DNA from: Dentipellis sp. KUC8613
Lineage: Eukaryota; Basidiomycota; Agaricomycetes; Russulales; Hericiaceae
Reading direction: 5' to 3'
Length of the DNA stretch: 64,000 nucleotides
Assembly (NCBI GenBank): GCA_002286715.1
Contig: NSJX01000032.1
Location: forward strand, 240,449-304,448
Every line of letters starts with the position of its first letter. Position 1 is the stretch's first letter. Made by a program: the position numbers and the translations under genes. This document shows, piece by piece, positions 42,388 through 52,650 of the stretch. The notes under the pieces were generated by a model that saw only the letters and a list, made by a program, of their open reading frames with translations, ran no database searches and was not told the DNA's origin.

Positions 42388-43006
42388 ATGTCGCTCGCAA
42401 GGGCGGCCCTCCACGCTGCACGCCCCAAACCCGCTGTCGTCGCGCATGTTCAGCGCAGGCTCGCGTCGTCCGACAGCCATGCGCACGACGACCACCATCA
42501 CGACGCACACCACGACACCACGCAGTACCCTCAAGAAGGTGCGCTTTCTGCTTTTCCTCCTGCCAACAATCTTCTCACTGACCAACTTTACTTTGGCACA
42601 TAAGGCTTTACGTCGTCTGGCTGGTTGTACTCCATAATCGGTGGCCTTGCCCTCGTCGGTTTCTACAAATTCGCGCCCTCCGCCGGAGACGACAACGTCG
42701 TCTCGCGCTACATCGCACACTACAGCACGCCGGCGGAGACCTGGGAGCACGCGAACAACAAGCATCTGCAGCTTTCTACGGAGCTCCAGGACTCGAACAT
42801 GGTCCTGCAGCATGCGGTGCAGTCGCCCGTGCGCCGTTTGCGATTCCCGCAGTGCGTTTCTTTACTTTTTTGTCTGTTGGACTGTAATGTGTTCTGAGCT
42901 TATCGTGATATTTAGGGCGCTGGATATGGCTTCGCCGTTTAATGTTCCGGTGGGCCTGGATGTCGATGTGTCGCATGTGAAGGCGAAAACCGACAGTGGT
43001 TTATAG
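42388..43006 (+). CDS. Mitochondrial complex I accessory subunit, 17.8-kDa type
   Basis: Three exons (42388-42538, 42605-42851, 42916-43006) join to 163 codons. The N-terminus MSLARAALHAARPKPAVV, followed by VQRRLASS, is an Arg-rich mitochondrial presequence. A His-rich stretch (HAHDDHHHDAHHD) precedes one hydrophobic helix (WLYSIIGGLALVGFYKF), then SRYIAHYSTPAETWEHANNK and the end ALDMASPFNVPVGLDVDV. This layout and the TPAE-W-x-x-x-N motif fit the fungal NADH:ubiquinone oxidoreductase 17.8-kDa (NUXM-like) subunit of the inner membrane. The identification is from memory of the family and less certain than the mitochondrial location. Confidence 0.75.
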
Positions 43007-43223
43007 ATCAGGCGTTAGCAATATAGTGGCGTTGCTTGCTTCCTCATGGATCTTCGAAAGTGGGGGCGTGATGTAAGATGCCAGAGCCCTTTTGTCACTA
43101 TTTGACAGTCGCTCCCATCGATTATTCATCCAACGAGGAAGTATGGCATGTGTATATGCAACCTCTGATGTGCATAATAATCTACCAGGTCATACACTCA
43201 TACGAAATATATCAATCCTATCA

Positions 43224-43766
43224 TCATACGCTACGAAGGGTGAGCTCCGCCCTTCTATCAGCACGTTCGTAATCTTGTCTTGGAATTACGGTCGCCCGCG
43301 TACGGGTCGCATCGTCAATGTTCTGCTTGCTGTGGAACCGCTCCCAAAAGTATCTCGACTTCAGTGGGCTGGGGAAAGATTGAAAAAGCCATCCTTTTGT
43401 TTGCAGATGGCGGAGCAGATAAGCCGTGCGGTGTAGCTGTATTGACCAAGTGTAAGGATCTTCAGATATCTTCATTTCGCATCCTTGAATATCACTGCAG
43501 AGCCTCTTCAGGTCTTTGTGATGAACCATTCCGATCATTTCCCCGGCCACGCAGCGGCCGGCCCCGAATGGACATACGTTTTCCTCGCGAACGAAAGGCT
43601 GGTGACCGGGACCCCCTTCATTGACGGTATAGCAAATTCCCGAGCACGATACCCACTCCTGGATTATATGGACTCTCCAGAAGAAATTTTCTCTACGGCC
43701 AGTCAAATCTTCCTCGACGAGGACAATGGGGTAAACAGGGTCAAAAGCGAATTCTCTCTGGCTCAT
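43224..43766 (-). CDS. Member 1 of an unnamed small-protein family
   Basis: A minus frame of 180 residues from MSQREFAFDPVYPIVLVEED. It shares with the members at 44.1, 45.6 and 52.1 kb the pattern YPIVLV at the start, an aromatic W-x-V/L near residue 30, a small Gly motif, G-x-x-x-x-x-x-D-L (IGMVHHKDLKRL here) and a late GW (TKGWLF). It is the most diverged copy; the last 30 residues may be read-through into a missed intron. No signal peptide or known domain. Function unknown. Confidence 0.6.
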   Translation of the reverse strand: MSQREFAFDPVYPIVLVEEDLTGRRENFFWRVHIIQEWVSCSGICYTVNEGGPGHQPFVREENVCPFGAGRCVAGEMIGMVHHKDLKRLCSDIQGCEMKISEDPYTWSIQLHRTAYLLRHLQTKGWLFQSFPSPLKSRYFWERFHSKQNIDDATRTRATVIPRQDYERADRRAELTLRSV

Positions 43767-44085
43767 TGGCGAGTGAAGGTCGAAAGCAAGGTGGGGAGAT
43801 GGATGTCATAGGACACGCTCGGGGCGGTATTTATGAAGGTTGAGGCGTTGTGGTTTGTGAGACCCACTCAGATCCGGAAGACAATTCAAATTTGCCTCAT
43901 GCCCTTATTTGCTTTTGCGCCTCATTCTAGCAGCATCTTTCACCTGGGGTTTCGTGAGTGCCTCTCGCAGGCACTGATCCATGTTTCATTTTTGTCTGAT
44001 AGCGCCTCTATGATGCTGAAGAAGCGACGAGTAAAGGCGTCCGAATTCCTCTATCCCGCGATCCATGATTCAAGATACACCTATA
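43767..44085. other. Spacer between family members 1 and 2
   Basis: It lies between the start of member 1 and the stop of member 2, both on the minus strand. The plus frame at 43833-44138 has no recognised domain. Confidence 0.4.
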
Positions 44086-44607
44086 CTAGTAGAACGCAAC
44101 AGGTGGGTAAGGCGCGTTCTCGCCTTCAACCGAACTGACTCGAGCGCGGCTTAGCCTTTGGAATTCAGGAAGAAACATGTCTTTCTTGAGCCGTCGCGAC
44201 GCGAGATCGTGTCTTATCCATCCATGGCCTTTCAAAATCTCCAGCACCTCCAGCGCCCAGTGTCGGGACCTCCAGCTTTTCCCTTTCGGGACCGGTCGAT
44301 GCCTTTCTATCACCTCTCGGAGGCGGTTGAGGCCCAAGGGGTGTATTTCGCCGACCTGGATTCCGCCGTAACACAGGGTGTCGTGGCGCAGGGTTCCGTG
44401 TTCCATCACGTACATCCACCACGACCCGCTCTCCGAGAACGTGCCGTCCATGTCGACGACGCGGAAGATGGGCCCCTTCAGTCGCCGTTTGTCGATCTGG
44501 ACTTGCAGTGCCCACTCGAATTTGCGTTCGTCGCCGTATTTTTGGCTGGGGGATCTATACTGCACTAGGACGAGCGGGTACGTCTGTGGCGCCCGTACTC
44601 TTGACAT
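44086..44607 (-). CDS. Member 2 of an unnamed small-protein family
   Basis: A single-exon frame of 173 residues from MSRVRAPQTYPLVLVQYRSP. Family landmarks: YPLVLVQY, FEWALQV, LKGPIFRVVDMDG, YGGIQVGEI, LNRLREVIERHRPVP, W-x-x-x-x-WALEVLEILKGHGWIRHDL. With member 4 (52.1 kb) it is the best-preserved copy and defines the family: a small mixed alpha/beta protein with a two-strand N-terminal half and a helical end. No catalytic signature is visible. Confidence 0.7.
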   Translation of the reverse strand: MSRVRAPQTYPLVLVQYRSPSQKYGDERKFEWALQVQIDKRRLKGPIFRVVDMDGTFSESGSWWMYVMEHGTLRHDTLCYGGIQVGEIHPLGLNRLREVIERHRPVPKGKSWRSRHWALEVLEILKGHGWIRHDLASRRLKKDMFLPEFQRLSRARVSSVEGENAPYPPVAFY

Positions 44608-45620
44608 ATTCGTGGTGCTGAAACGATTTGTGCAGTCAGCGAACTTGAAGTGGGGTTGTGATGTTGCAATGCTGGAAAGGCCGTCGTCCTCTGCCTTTGT
44701 ACTCGCGCGGGTGTGTGTGCGCGCTCCGTCGTTGTTCGTTTAGGCGCCGAAAATCATTGTTACTGATACAGCGTCAAATCCAGACAACAAGGCTTGCTGT
44801 ACCCGGATCGTTTATCGAGTACTGTTGTCATGCAGCCGTTGCGATGAGGTTGCAAGGGGCCCCACAGTTGTTCATACAACTACACATACTCGGCATAAGA
44901 CAATCATCATAGCATTTCTCTCAGCTACAACACGAAGCAGTACAAGGACCGCGAGGCGCCCGCTGATATACAAAGCGATCACCAACTGAGAAGAAAACAA
45001 ACACTTCATACCTGAAATAGGCCAGTCCCTCCATTATGAGTTATATCAATGCGTCGCTTACCCGCGCTAGCCTCCTGCCCAATGCTTGATCACCGGCCTG
45101 CTACCTGTTGTACAGCCGGTTCGACATCACAGCTATGCCAATGACGGTGTCCAGATCTCTCTTGAACATGTGTGCGGATAACTTATAACTGTCGCACTCG
45201 TGCGTGAATTGGCCGCAGGGGCTCGAGCAGTCGAACCCAACAGCGGCATATGGAGGTGACAATGTGTTGATAATAGTCTGGGATGGCCATTATATAACGC
45301 TCCTAGGGCGAGAGCGCTTTGGTGAGATTCGGTGCGCTTTTGTCGAAGTGTAAACGGTTATACGGGTGACTGATCATGATAGGCCTAGGCGTGATGACAA
45401 TATCTATCTGGCCTCGCTGCCTTTCCTTAGCCCCGGGAACCCGCCCCAGTCGGGACGCCTCAGGGCTCCCTTGCTTTCTTACCCGTAGGACTATCTCATC
45501 TAATACATCCCTCAAAGAATTTGCCGTGAGGCAACGCAGGTATGTTCCTGCACAGTTCTGTTATATATTGCTCAGTTGATGCTAACTAACTACTACATAG
45601 TCTACCGCAGACACGATTCT
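44608..45620. other. Gene-free stretch
   Basis: No gene is recognised. Base composition is visibly more A/T-rich than in the conserved blocks. The frame at 45303-45515 (minus) shows no domain. Confidence 0.4.
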
Positions 45621-46160
45621 CTACCACGAGGATGACGGCTGCGGAGGCGCAGGTTTCCATTCGGGGATGATATACGGACGGGGGCCTCCCAGCTGTATCG
45701 TCATACGCATTGCGTCCTCGAGCGTTTCCTCCAGCGCCTCTTCCGAGATAGCCTCGAGCTTGATCTCCACCCATCCACCCCTGACCATCTCTGGTAGGAG
45801 TGATATGATCCATCTCTTTTCCCCGTCGTCGGCTAAATATGATAGAGATTGGGTTTCGACCACTCTTCTGAAGGCATCCAAATCCGACTTCTTCACTGTA
45901 CCAATTTGGACTCCACCCTGGTAACTCGCATCTTCAACCAACACTTTGTGCTGCTCCTTTACGACACAACAGTCCGAAGCCTTGCCTTCCTCATCGATAT
46001 TCGTCAATTGAAAATTTGGTCCGGAGAGGCCATCATCATCTTCGAAGACTTGGAGCTGCCATTGGAATTGCTCGTCCTCGTCTGCCGTCGGTAGCCTTGA
46101 TTGGTAGCAGACAACAGCGATTGAGCAGACTGAAAGCTTGGGTTTGAAAGCGTTTCTCAT
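45621..46160 (-). CDS. Member 3 of an unnamed small-protein family
   Basis: Start taken at MRNAFKPKLSVCSIAVVCYQ (46160). An in-frame ATG at 46241 lies only about 12 bp from a TATAAG match (46253-46258 on the minus strand), too close for a translation start, which favours 46160. About 179 residues: FQWQLQVFEDDDGLSGPNFQ, YQGGVQIGTVKKSDLDAFRR, RGGWVEIKL and a distinct acidic then Pro-rich C-terminus (PYIIPEWKPAPP). The GGVQIG-x-V-x-x-x-D-L core matches members 2 and 4. Function unknown. Confidence 0.65.
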   Translation of the reverse strand: MRNAFKPKLSVCSIAVVCYQSRLPTADEDEQFQWQLQVFEDDDGLSGPNFQLTNIDEEGKASDCCVVKEQHKVLVEDASYQGGVQIGTVKKSDLDAFRRVVETQSLSYLADDGEKRWIISLLPEMVRGGWVEIKLEAISEEALEETLEDAMRMTIQLGGPRPYIIPEWKPAPPQPSSSW

Positions 46161-47701
46161 GATCTCTTGGATCGTCGACGACCAGCCGTCAGATATTGTG
46201 GGGCAGTTTTGTGTGGATTGTTGTCTGTGGAGATGCAGCATTCGGGCGAGATCTTATACCGCGACATGTGCCTCCTCTTGTTGTTTCGCCGCACTGAGCA
46301 CACAACAGCGCCTCGGCGGCGCCCCCATGCTTAACGCATGCCTCTGAGGCTCTAACCCAGGCTGCGTTACCATGTCATCGAGCAGGAATGATAAATGTGA
46401 GTTTTTCATACCTATTGCATCACTTGCTTTGCTTACGCGAGAACTATTGTAGGACGGGGGGCAAGTTGGAAGCAGTACAGACCGTAGAAGTCGCCCTTCT
46501 TCATATGTCTGAGAAAGGCTGCGCGAACGCGGTCTGATCATGGTTTCACAAATTTCGTGGCATGTGCTCGAGCCTTCTGAGCCTCGTGTTTTACGCTTGC
46601 GTCACATCAGAGGCTCAGGCGCGCGCAAGTCAGGTATGCTGTGGACGCCTGTCGATCATACATCCTGAAACGTTCGACACCAGCGCCTAGGTAGAGGCGC
46701 AGGCTTCTCGAGTTCCACGCAGCGTCTTTCTTTGACAATGTGTTTGGGAATCGCTCCTCCCGGACTGCCGTCGCGGAGTGGCGCACACTGTACGCTCTGC
46801 CATCCATTGAGTCTTATTCAACTGCCAGTGTTTCGTTCAATAATGACGTTCATTCAATGATGCAGAGAGCAACACGGCTACCTTCAGTTTTTCTGCCAAC
46901 GCTTGTTCTAAGTAGGACATCGTCATTTTGTGTGGGAGTGTCAACGGCATCCGTCGCGACCCAGACGCGCGACTGTCATGCGGCCACTACTTTATCTGAA
47001 TGATGTACGGTGCGTCCTCCACGATGCTGAGATATATCCATTTCTGACCTTGCTTCGAATCGTTTTCCGAGTTCTTCCTTCCCGACGCGGTCCTCTTATC
47101 GTGATGACCGTCCCAGGGCGTCTATCCACGGGCACCGAGGATGACCCACTCCTGCGTGCCGCTCGTGTGAATGGCGGAGAACTTTGCGAATCGTATATAC
47201 TCTGATCGCATCGCGTGTCCGAACAGTCGAATTGATGCTCCCCCACCCTTTATCACTGACAACATGGCGCTGTAGTCCCTTGACTAGTCTTCAGTAAGGA
47301 TCGACATTCCTCGACGTACAATATAGGCGCTCTCGGAGGTATGAGGAAGACAAGTGACACGGACGCTCACCGGTGCCAGCGGACAAGCATCCGATTGAAT
47401 GCCTGGATCATGTGGGCCGTACTTCTCGAAGCCTCTCACGCCGCACTGCATCCCATTCTGGGCACTCATATGAGAAGATGATCCTGTCTTCAAAAGCACG
47501 AGAAGGAGCCCCGTGCTGTCGCTATACCACACTTGAACATTACATCCTGTTCGTTATTTTCTCTCGCGAACGATCATGATGGCTGACCTGCATCACGCTT
47601 CCTCCCAGCTTTCCCTTAATAACACATTCATGCTCCTCGAGACGAGGGACATATCTCCTTCCAGCATCTACGCCTAGGCGATTGACGCCCCTTTGACGAG
47701 C
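46161..47701. other. Gene-free stretch, possible relics
   Basis: It contains the member 3 promoter (TATAAG at 46253-46258, minus strand). Stop-broken minus-strand sequence near 47000-47200 (ending EDAPYIIQIK) may be a remnant of another family member. The support is weak. No other feature. Confidence 0.35.
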
Positions 47702-49087
47702 ATGGGACTGGCCCTGGATCGGGCAGTCGTCATCGCACTCTTTGTGGAGACGATAATCTACGGTACGTGTTCTAGTGATGGGGATAGTGCGATCAACTCA
47801 ACTTGTCCTTTCGGGTCCGCAGGAATATGTTTGACGCTGAGCGTTATCACGACGATTGTTTTCGTACGCGTTCGTGCGAATGGAGGATTGGCCGACAAAC
47901 GCCTGCTGGTGGCCCTGCTGCTCATGGTTCTGACTGCTACCACTGTGAGACCTCTATGACCTTCTCCCTTGAACTCTGCACGATTTCTGATCACGGCTTT
48001 TGCGCAGAACATTGTGATAGCATTTGTCAGGGTATTCGTGGCATTCTGCGTCAATCCAAACACACCAGACGGCCCAGATAGGTACTTCGCAGACATCACG
48101 CAGCCCCTCTTCATCGCAAAGAATGCTGCGCTGTTAGTCCAGACGCTCTGGGGAGACCTTGTGAATGTACGTTCGGTTCCGGTCCGAAATGTTTGGAGCT
48201 GACGAGTATGCAACTTCTCTCGATAGATGTGGCGTTGCTCTGTGGTATACAATAAAAGCAAACTGGTAATCATACCGCCTGCTGTCATGTCGATTGCTGG
48301 TATCAGTGTGTAGTTCTGCTGTCAAGCTCGTTAGTGGTTCTGACCATTTTATAGTCACGGGTACCTTCATCTTGGTCACGTCGTCCAAGGCCACGGAGGG
48401 CACGACAGTGTTCGCTGACCCTAGCCGATGGATCAAGTCTTACGACGTCCTCATGATGAGCACGAACGTGTATTGCACAGGTACACTCCCTTTCTCAGAA
48501 TTGCCGAATCGCATCTGACTATCGTACTCCAGCGGCGATCCTGTGGCGGATATACAGGTCTGGATCGCGAAACAAATTTACCAGCAGTCTCTTTCCAGTC
48601 CTGCTGGCCATTCTCGAGACTGGCGCACTGTATACGGCTTGTCTTGCTGCATTCCTAATTGCCTACTGGTCCGGATCCAATGGGCAGTACATCCTCATTG
48701 GCATCATCCCTCCTCTCGTGGTACGCACCGAGCCCTCTTCCTTAAAGTCGCCGCGGACTCTAACACTTTCCTTTGCCATAGCCCACCTTATTCTGCCTTC
48801 TCGTCCTCCAAGTGAAGTACCACAAAAGCGTAAGCAACGTCTACGGAACCGGCTCGCTGCCCCGTTCGGCGGATCGAGCTCGGGCTACCACCGATTCATC
48901 CCCATTCTCGGGCATGCGTCGCACGCTGCAGTTTGGGAAAGAGCGTAGCCAGTCGCCGTTCCCCAAGTTCTCTCTCACGCCGATCCAGATAGCAACGGAG
49001 ACCGAGGTGCATTTCTCACACGGGGGCTCGGGCGCGAGTGATCGTAAGAAGGGGTCGTCTGTTCCCGAAGAGGACTCTGATGCTTGA
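47702..49087 (+). CDS. Seven-helix membrane protein of a basidiomycete-specific type
   Basis: Start MGLALDRAVVIALFVETIIYG at 47702, joined over several short introns (exons 47702-47762, 47823-47944, 48008-48166, 48227 onward). Hydrophobic helices recur about every 35-45 residues: ICLTLSVITTIVFV, RLLVALLLMVLTAT, NIVIAFVRVFVAFCV, LVIIPPAVMSIAG, ALYTACLAAFLIAYW, ILIGIIPPLV and PTLFCLLVL. The fold is a seven-helix bundle of the type frequent in Agaricomycete genomes, with a Ser/Lys/Glu-rich cytosolic tail (VYGTGSLPRSADRARATTDS onward, end SSVPEEDSDA). These proteins have no assigned function; receptor-like roles are speculation. The exact exon edges in the middle are uncertain. Confidence 0.8.
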
Positions 49088-50210
49088 TATGTAGCTATAA
49101 ATTATTTGCATGTTCTCATGATGGTGTGTATTCTTGTGTCGATATACGTGTGTATTAATCTGTTACTGGTTGTATCCTGTCTGTTGTAGTCTAAATCTGG
49201 TGCTTCGTAGGTGATGAATAATACAATGGGAGCTGCCATCTGTGCGTTGCTTGTACTCAACTGAATGCTTCTCCTCGCCTCAAATAAGCCGATGATGGAT
49301 AGGCTTCTCTGAACGAACCATTTCTTGCTTCATTTGCTGCAGTCAACAGGTCAAAGTAACGCGATTTACGCGATTTAGATGCGTGCCGGGAAAGACCTAC
49401 TGGCAGGCCTTCCGACCTGTGCTGCATCGAGGATCCCACTCGCTCAGTCCTTGCACGCGATATGCACATGTCGACATACCATCCGGCCGAATCCGCATGG
49501 TGGACCCTGATCCAGGCGAATAGCGCGGCTGTCTGCTTAACATCGGCAAGCACGCGTGCGGTAGGATGCGATTGCCGCATCGATTGGCGGCGAAGAGCCC
49601 AATGCGGGGCAAAATGTGGAAGTCGCATGAAGAGCGTAGCGGTTGCAGCAAGGCTGACAAGGTCGGTGGATATCCTGAAGGGCTACTTTGACGGCGCATT
49701 TGCTGGACTACCATGACCCGACAATGCGCTTTGACACCTATCCGGGTATCGATTATAGCAATATGTTTGCACCTCGTCTCGCGGTTGAGTACGCCCTTTC
49801 CGAGATCATATCTTATATTGTACCATTCTCGGAGGTCGAGTTCGGGCCACGAGTGTTATCGGCACCGTGAGACGGTATGATTCGGCATCTTAGAACGAGT
49901 AGAGTGAGTCTGGTTGTCGAAAAGCAGTACATTGCTTTGCGTACCTCCGGCACGATGTGTGGTGGTCGACGGTGACGATCAGGGCATGCATCCAGCCCAC
50001 TATGCAGAAAGTGGACCGCGATCGATTGCGGACAACGGGAGATCGTGGACGCGGCAGCATCTCGGCCATGTGTGCTGTTGAACAAAGCGTGGACGGCCAC
50101 GGGCCACAAAGGCAATTTGAACCACACATATAGCCAGCCTTCACAGACGCCAGTTGTGTGACTTCGTCTCCATCTTCACCGCGCACGACCATACGACACC
50201 GACAACGACA
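49088..50210. other. Gene-free stretch upstream of the FunK1 gene
   Basis: Frames at 49257-49714 on both strands show no recognised domain. It probably contains the FunK1 promoter. Confidence 0.4.
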
Positions 50211-51448
50211 ATGTCTAATCCACGCAAGGGCTCCGCGCGACTATTACGGTCTACCGACGAGGGTCCGCCGATTCCTCCCTCAGGCGAACGTTTGGTAAAG
50301 GCTCTTCCACGCAGGACACACAACAGCGCGCACCTGGGACAGAGCAGTAGCAATCATAATGCGAGCTTATTAGCGGTGGGCTCTGAGGAGAAGGATCGAG
50401 GCGAGGAGGATGCAGTAAACTACGGGAAGAAGCCGGAGAATTCAACCTCAGCGACGACAGACGACACGAGAATCGATTCTGGGCTCGCTTTGCCGGACCC
50501 GCGCTGCTGCAAACCGCGCAGGCCCATTCGCGGGTGTAAACTCAATGATCTGGGAACGTCTCTGCGGAGATTTCGAAACTGGAAGGAGGTCATGCAGGCA
50601 ACTATAGACGTCCTCGAAGGTAAATTGGATTGCCGCGTTTCATAGCGATGAAAGACGTTGACGGTTCCCTATGGCTTGCAGCACTTGACCAATCTGTACA
50701 AGCTGGATGGCGACACGGCGATGTGAGCGTCAAAACCATCAGGATCTACGGCGGCCGTGGGCTCCTCATCGATTGGGATGCCAGCCGGGCACTCAAAAGC
50801 ACGGACACGAACCTTAGGAATGGTGCAAGGGTGAAAGATCTGACTGGCACCTGGCAATTCATGTCGCTACGTCGGTTGCGCGACCCCACCTGGCGCCATG
50901 AGGCCGTGGACGACCGCGAATCCGTATTCTGGGTGCTTCTTTGGCTAGCTCTCAAATATGGCGTTCACTCACTCGCTCTAGACACCCTAGGAAGCCATCT
51001 CCGACGGGTTTTTGATGACTGCATACTGATGGATGGTCATTACACAGGCGGTGACGGGAAGGACTTGCTTTTGGACAAGAGGAACCTCGACGAATACCTC
51101 CCGACTACCTTTTCACCTGATGGTCTGCAGAACACCCTGAAAAAGTTGCATCGCATTTTCCGAACCCCTCCAACGAAACACTATATCGATGGCTATCCAG
51201 AGGACATGGCGGAGCTCACGATGGAGGTGTACGAGTATGCAGTCAAGGCGTACCAGCGCCATTTAAGTCAGCGGGACGACCCGGCTTATATTCGCCGGCT
51301 GCTGCAGGATGATCTCAAGAATTATGCATGGCCAACGCACGGTCCCGTCAAGCGTGTCATTCCTTCTGCTAGCACTCGGGGACCGATTTTCATGCAGCAT
51401 CCACCAAAATTTTGGTACGGGCCTCCCAGATTCTACGGGCCAAGATGA
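50211..51448 (+). CDS. FunK1-type fungal kinase reduced to the C-lobe
   Basis: Two exons (50211-50619, 50682-51448) join to 392 codons. Instead of the usual 300-residue N-terminal region and N-lobe, the protein begins with a short Arg/Ser-rich leader (LRSTDEGPPIPPSGERLVKA). The kinase part starts at the hinge: LGTSLRRFRNWKEVMQATID, then the catalytic-loop equivalent HGDVSVKT, LLIDWDASRAL in place of the DFG region, GTWQFMSLRRLRD in place of the activation segment and HEAVDDRESVFWVLLWLAL. FunK1 enzymes normally have HRD-x-S-x-x-N at the loop. Here Arg is Gly and the metal-binding Asn is Thr, and the glycine loop and VAIK lysine are absent. Catalysis is unlikely; the gene may encode a pseudokinase or be a relic still open. 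A decayed, inverted copy lies at 62.3-63.5 kb. Confidence 0.82.
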
Positions 51449-52143
51449 TGCGGACCGGCCATTTTCCGACTCGACAGTGGTGGCGTCCCATGCTACACCG
51501 GAAGAGAGGGCCTAGGGGCAATGATGCGGGTGGACGAGGGAGATGGCTGTATCCTGTAGACAACTCGAGATGGTGCGCCGGGGCTCTCGTTCCCTGATAT
51601 TGTATTATATTTGTCGGTGTTGAAACTGGTGCTTTTCTGCTGAATGTCTCGTTCTGGGGAAGATATCTGTGGGTTGTACTGTAGTCTCCATGAGTTCTGT
51701 GTACTCAATTGTACTGAAATGGGGGTCATTCAAACTCTCGAAACACGTATAAAAGTTGGCACCCGCTGTGCGGAAGATACCTGTGGACTAGACCCGTACT
51801 GTGAAATTTACACATGTCAACTATGAGCTACAATCGCATGATGATAGCTCAATTGATTCATGCGCTGAGACTCGCGTTTCTCGGCGACGCAGCCTGAGAG
51901 TTATGGTCTTTCCTGCGATCACTGAATATTTGGAAAACGGTTTTATCTACATATGATATTATAATAACAATATAAAACATGAAGAGGAGGGACAAGGCTT
52001 TAGCGATACATGCGATTTAAAATACAAAGACGGCTTCTGATCAAGGTCAGACATGCCTACTGGAAGACGAATAAGGGCTAAGCAGCATATGACGGGACAA
52101 GAAACTCACAAAGTTCAGATACGTTCGGTCGCCTTAGCTTTAA
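51449..52143. other. Gene-free, A/T-rich stretch
   Basis: It lies between the 3' ends of the FunK1 gene and family member 4. No feature is recognised. Confidence 0.45.
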
Positions 52144-52650
52144 TCAAGGTGAATACTTGATTTGGGGGAAGTATCGGCCTTGCTTCCGTCGGTAGTCCTC
52201 AGTAGCCCAGCTGACTTGCTTCAGCTCAGGCAGCAACTCGGCCATCGTCACCCGTGGCCGATGAGCCAAGTCAGCACGCAGATAGCCTCGCGGGCGGAGT
52301 AGCAGTTCGACGATCTCAAGAATATAGTCCCGGCAGTTCCAGCGCTCGCTCTTCGGGATTGTCGGGTGCGCAGCGACGAGGCTCGAGAACGCCGTCAAGT
52401 CGCGCTGCCGCACGCTGCCAATCTGCACGGCGCCGAGACACTTGTCCGTGCTGAGGAGAGAGCACTCGGCAGAGTGCGGAGACCACTGCTTGCCGCGGGC
52501 GTCCCGGTATGTGCGGTCGACAGCCTGGAAGCAGGGACCGGAGAGGCGGGTGATGTCCGTGATGACCAGGAGGGCCCAGTGCAGTTCCTGTTCGTTGCCG
52601 GCGCCGAAGTCGTCGCGCTTGTATTGGGCAAGGACGAGGGGGTACGACAT
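52144..52650 (-). CDS. Member 4 of an unnamed small-protein family
   Basis: A single-exon frame of 168 residues starting MSYPLVLAQYKRDDFGAGNE. Shared with member 2: SYPLVLAQY, LHWALLVITDITRLSGPCFQ, AVQIGSVRQRDLTAF, ERWNCRDYILEIVELLL, GYLRADLAHRP and a Tyr/Lys-rich end. The spacing between the GPCF and AVQIG motifs is nearly identical in members 2 and 4. No signal peptide, membrane helix or known catalytic motif. It sits about 8 kb from member 2, separated by the seven-helix and FunK1 genes. Confidence 0.72.
   Translation of the reverse strand: MSYPLVLAQYKRDDFGAGNEQELHWALLVITDITRLSGPCFQAVDRTYRDARGKQWSPHSAECSLLSTDKCLGAVQIGSVRQRDLTAFSSLVAAHPTIPKSERWNCRDYILEIVELLLRPRGYLRADLAHRPRVTMAELLPELKQVSWATEDYRRKQGRYFPQIKYSP

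Noticed and set aside
47579..47680. Upstream start for the seven-helix protein at 47579
   Set aside because: That frame reaches a stop at the end of ...SSIYA before the first helix and no supported intron joins it; the ATG at 47702 fits the family start.
50211..51448. Active FunK1 protein kinase
   Set aside because: N-lobe, catalytic Arg context and metal-binding Asn are absent, so activity is not claimed.
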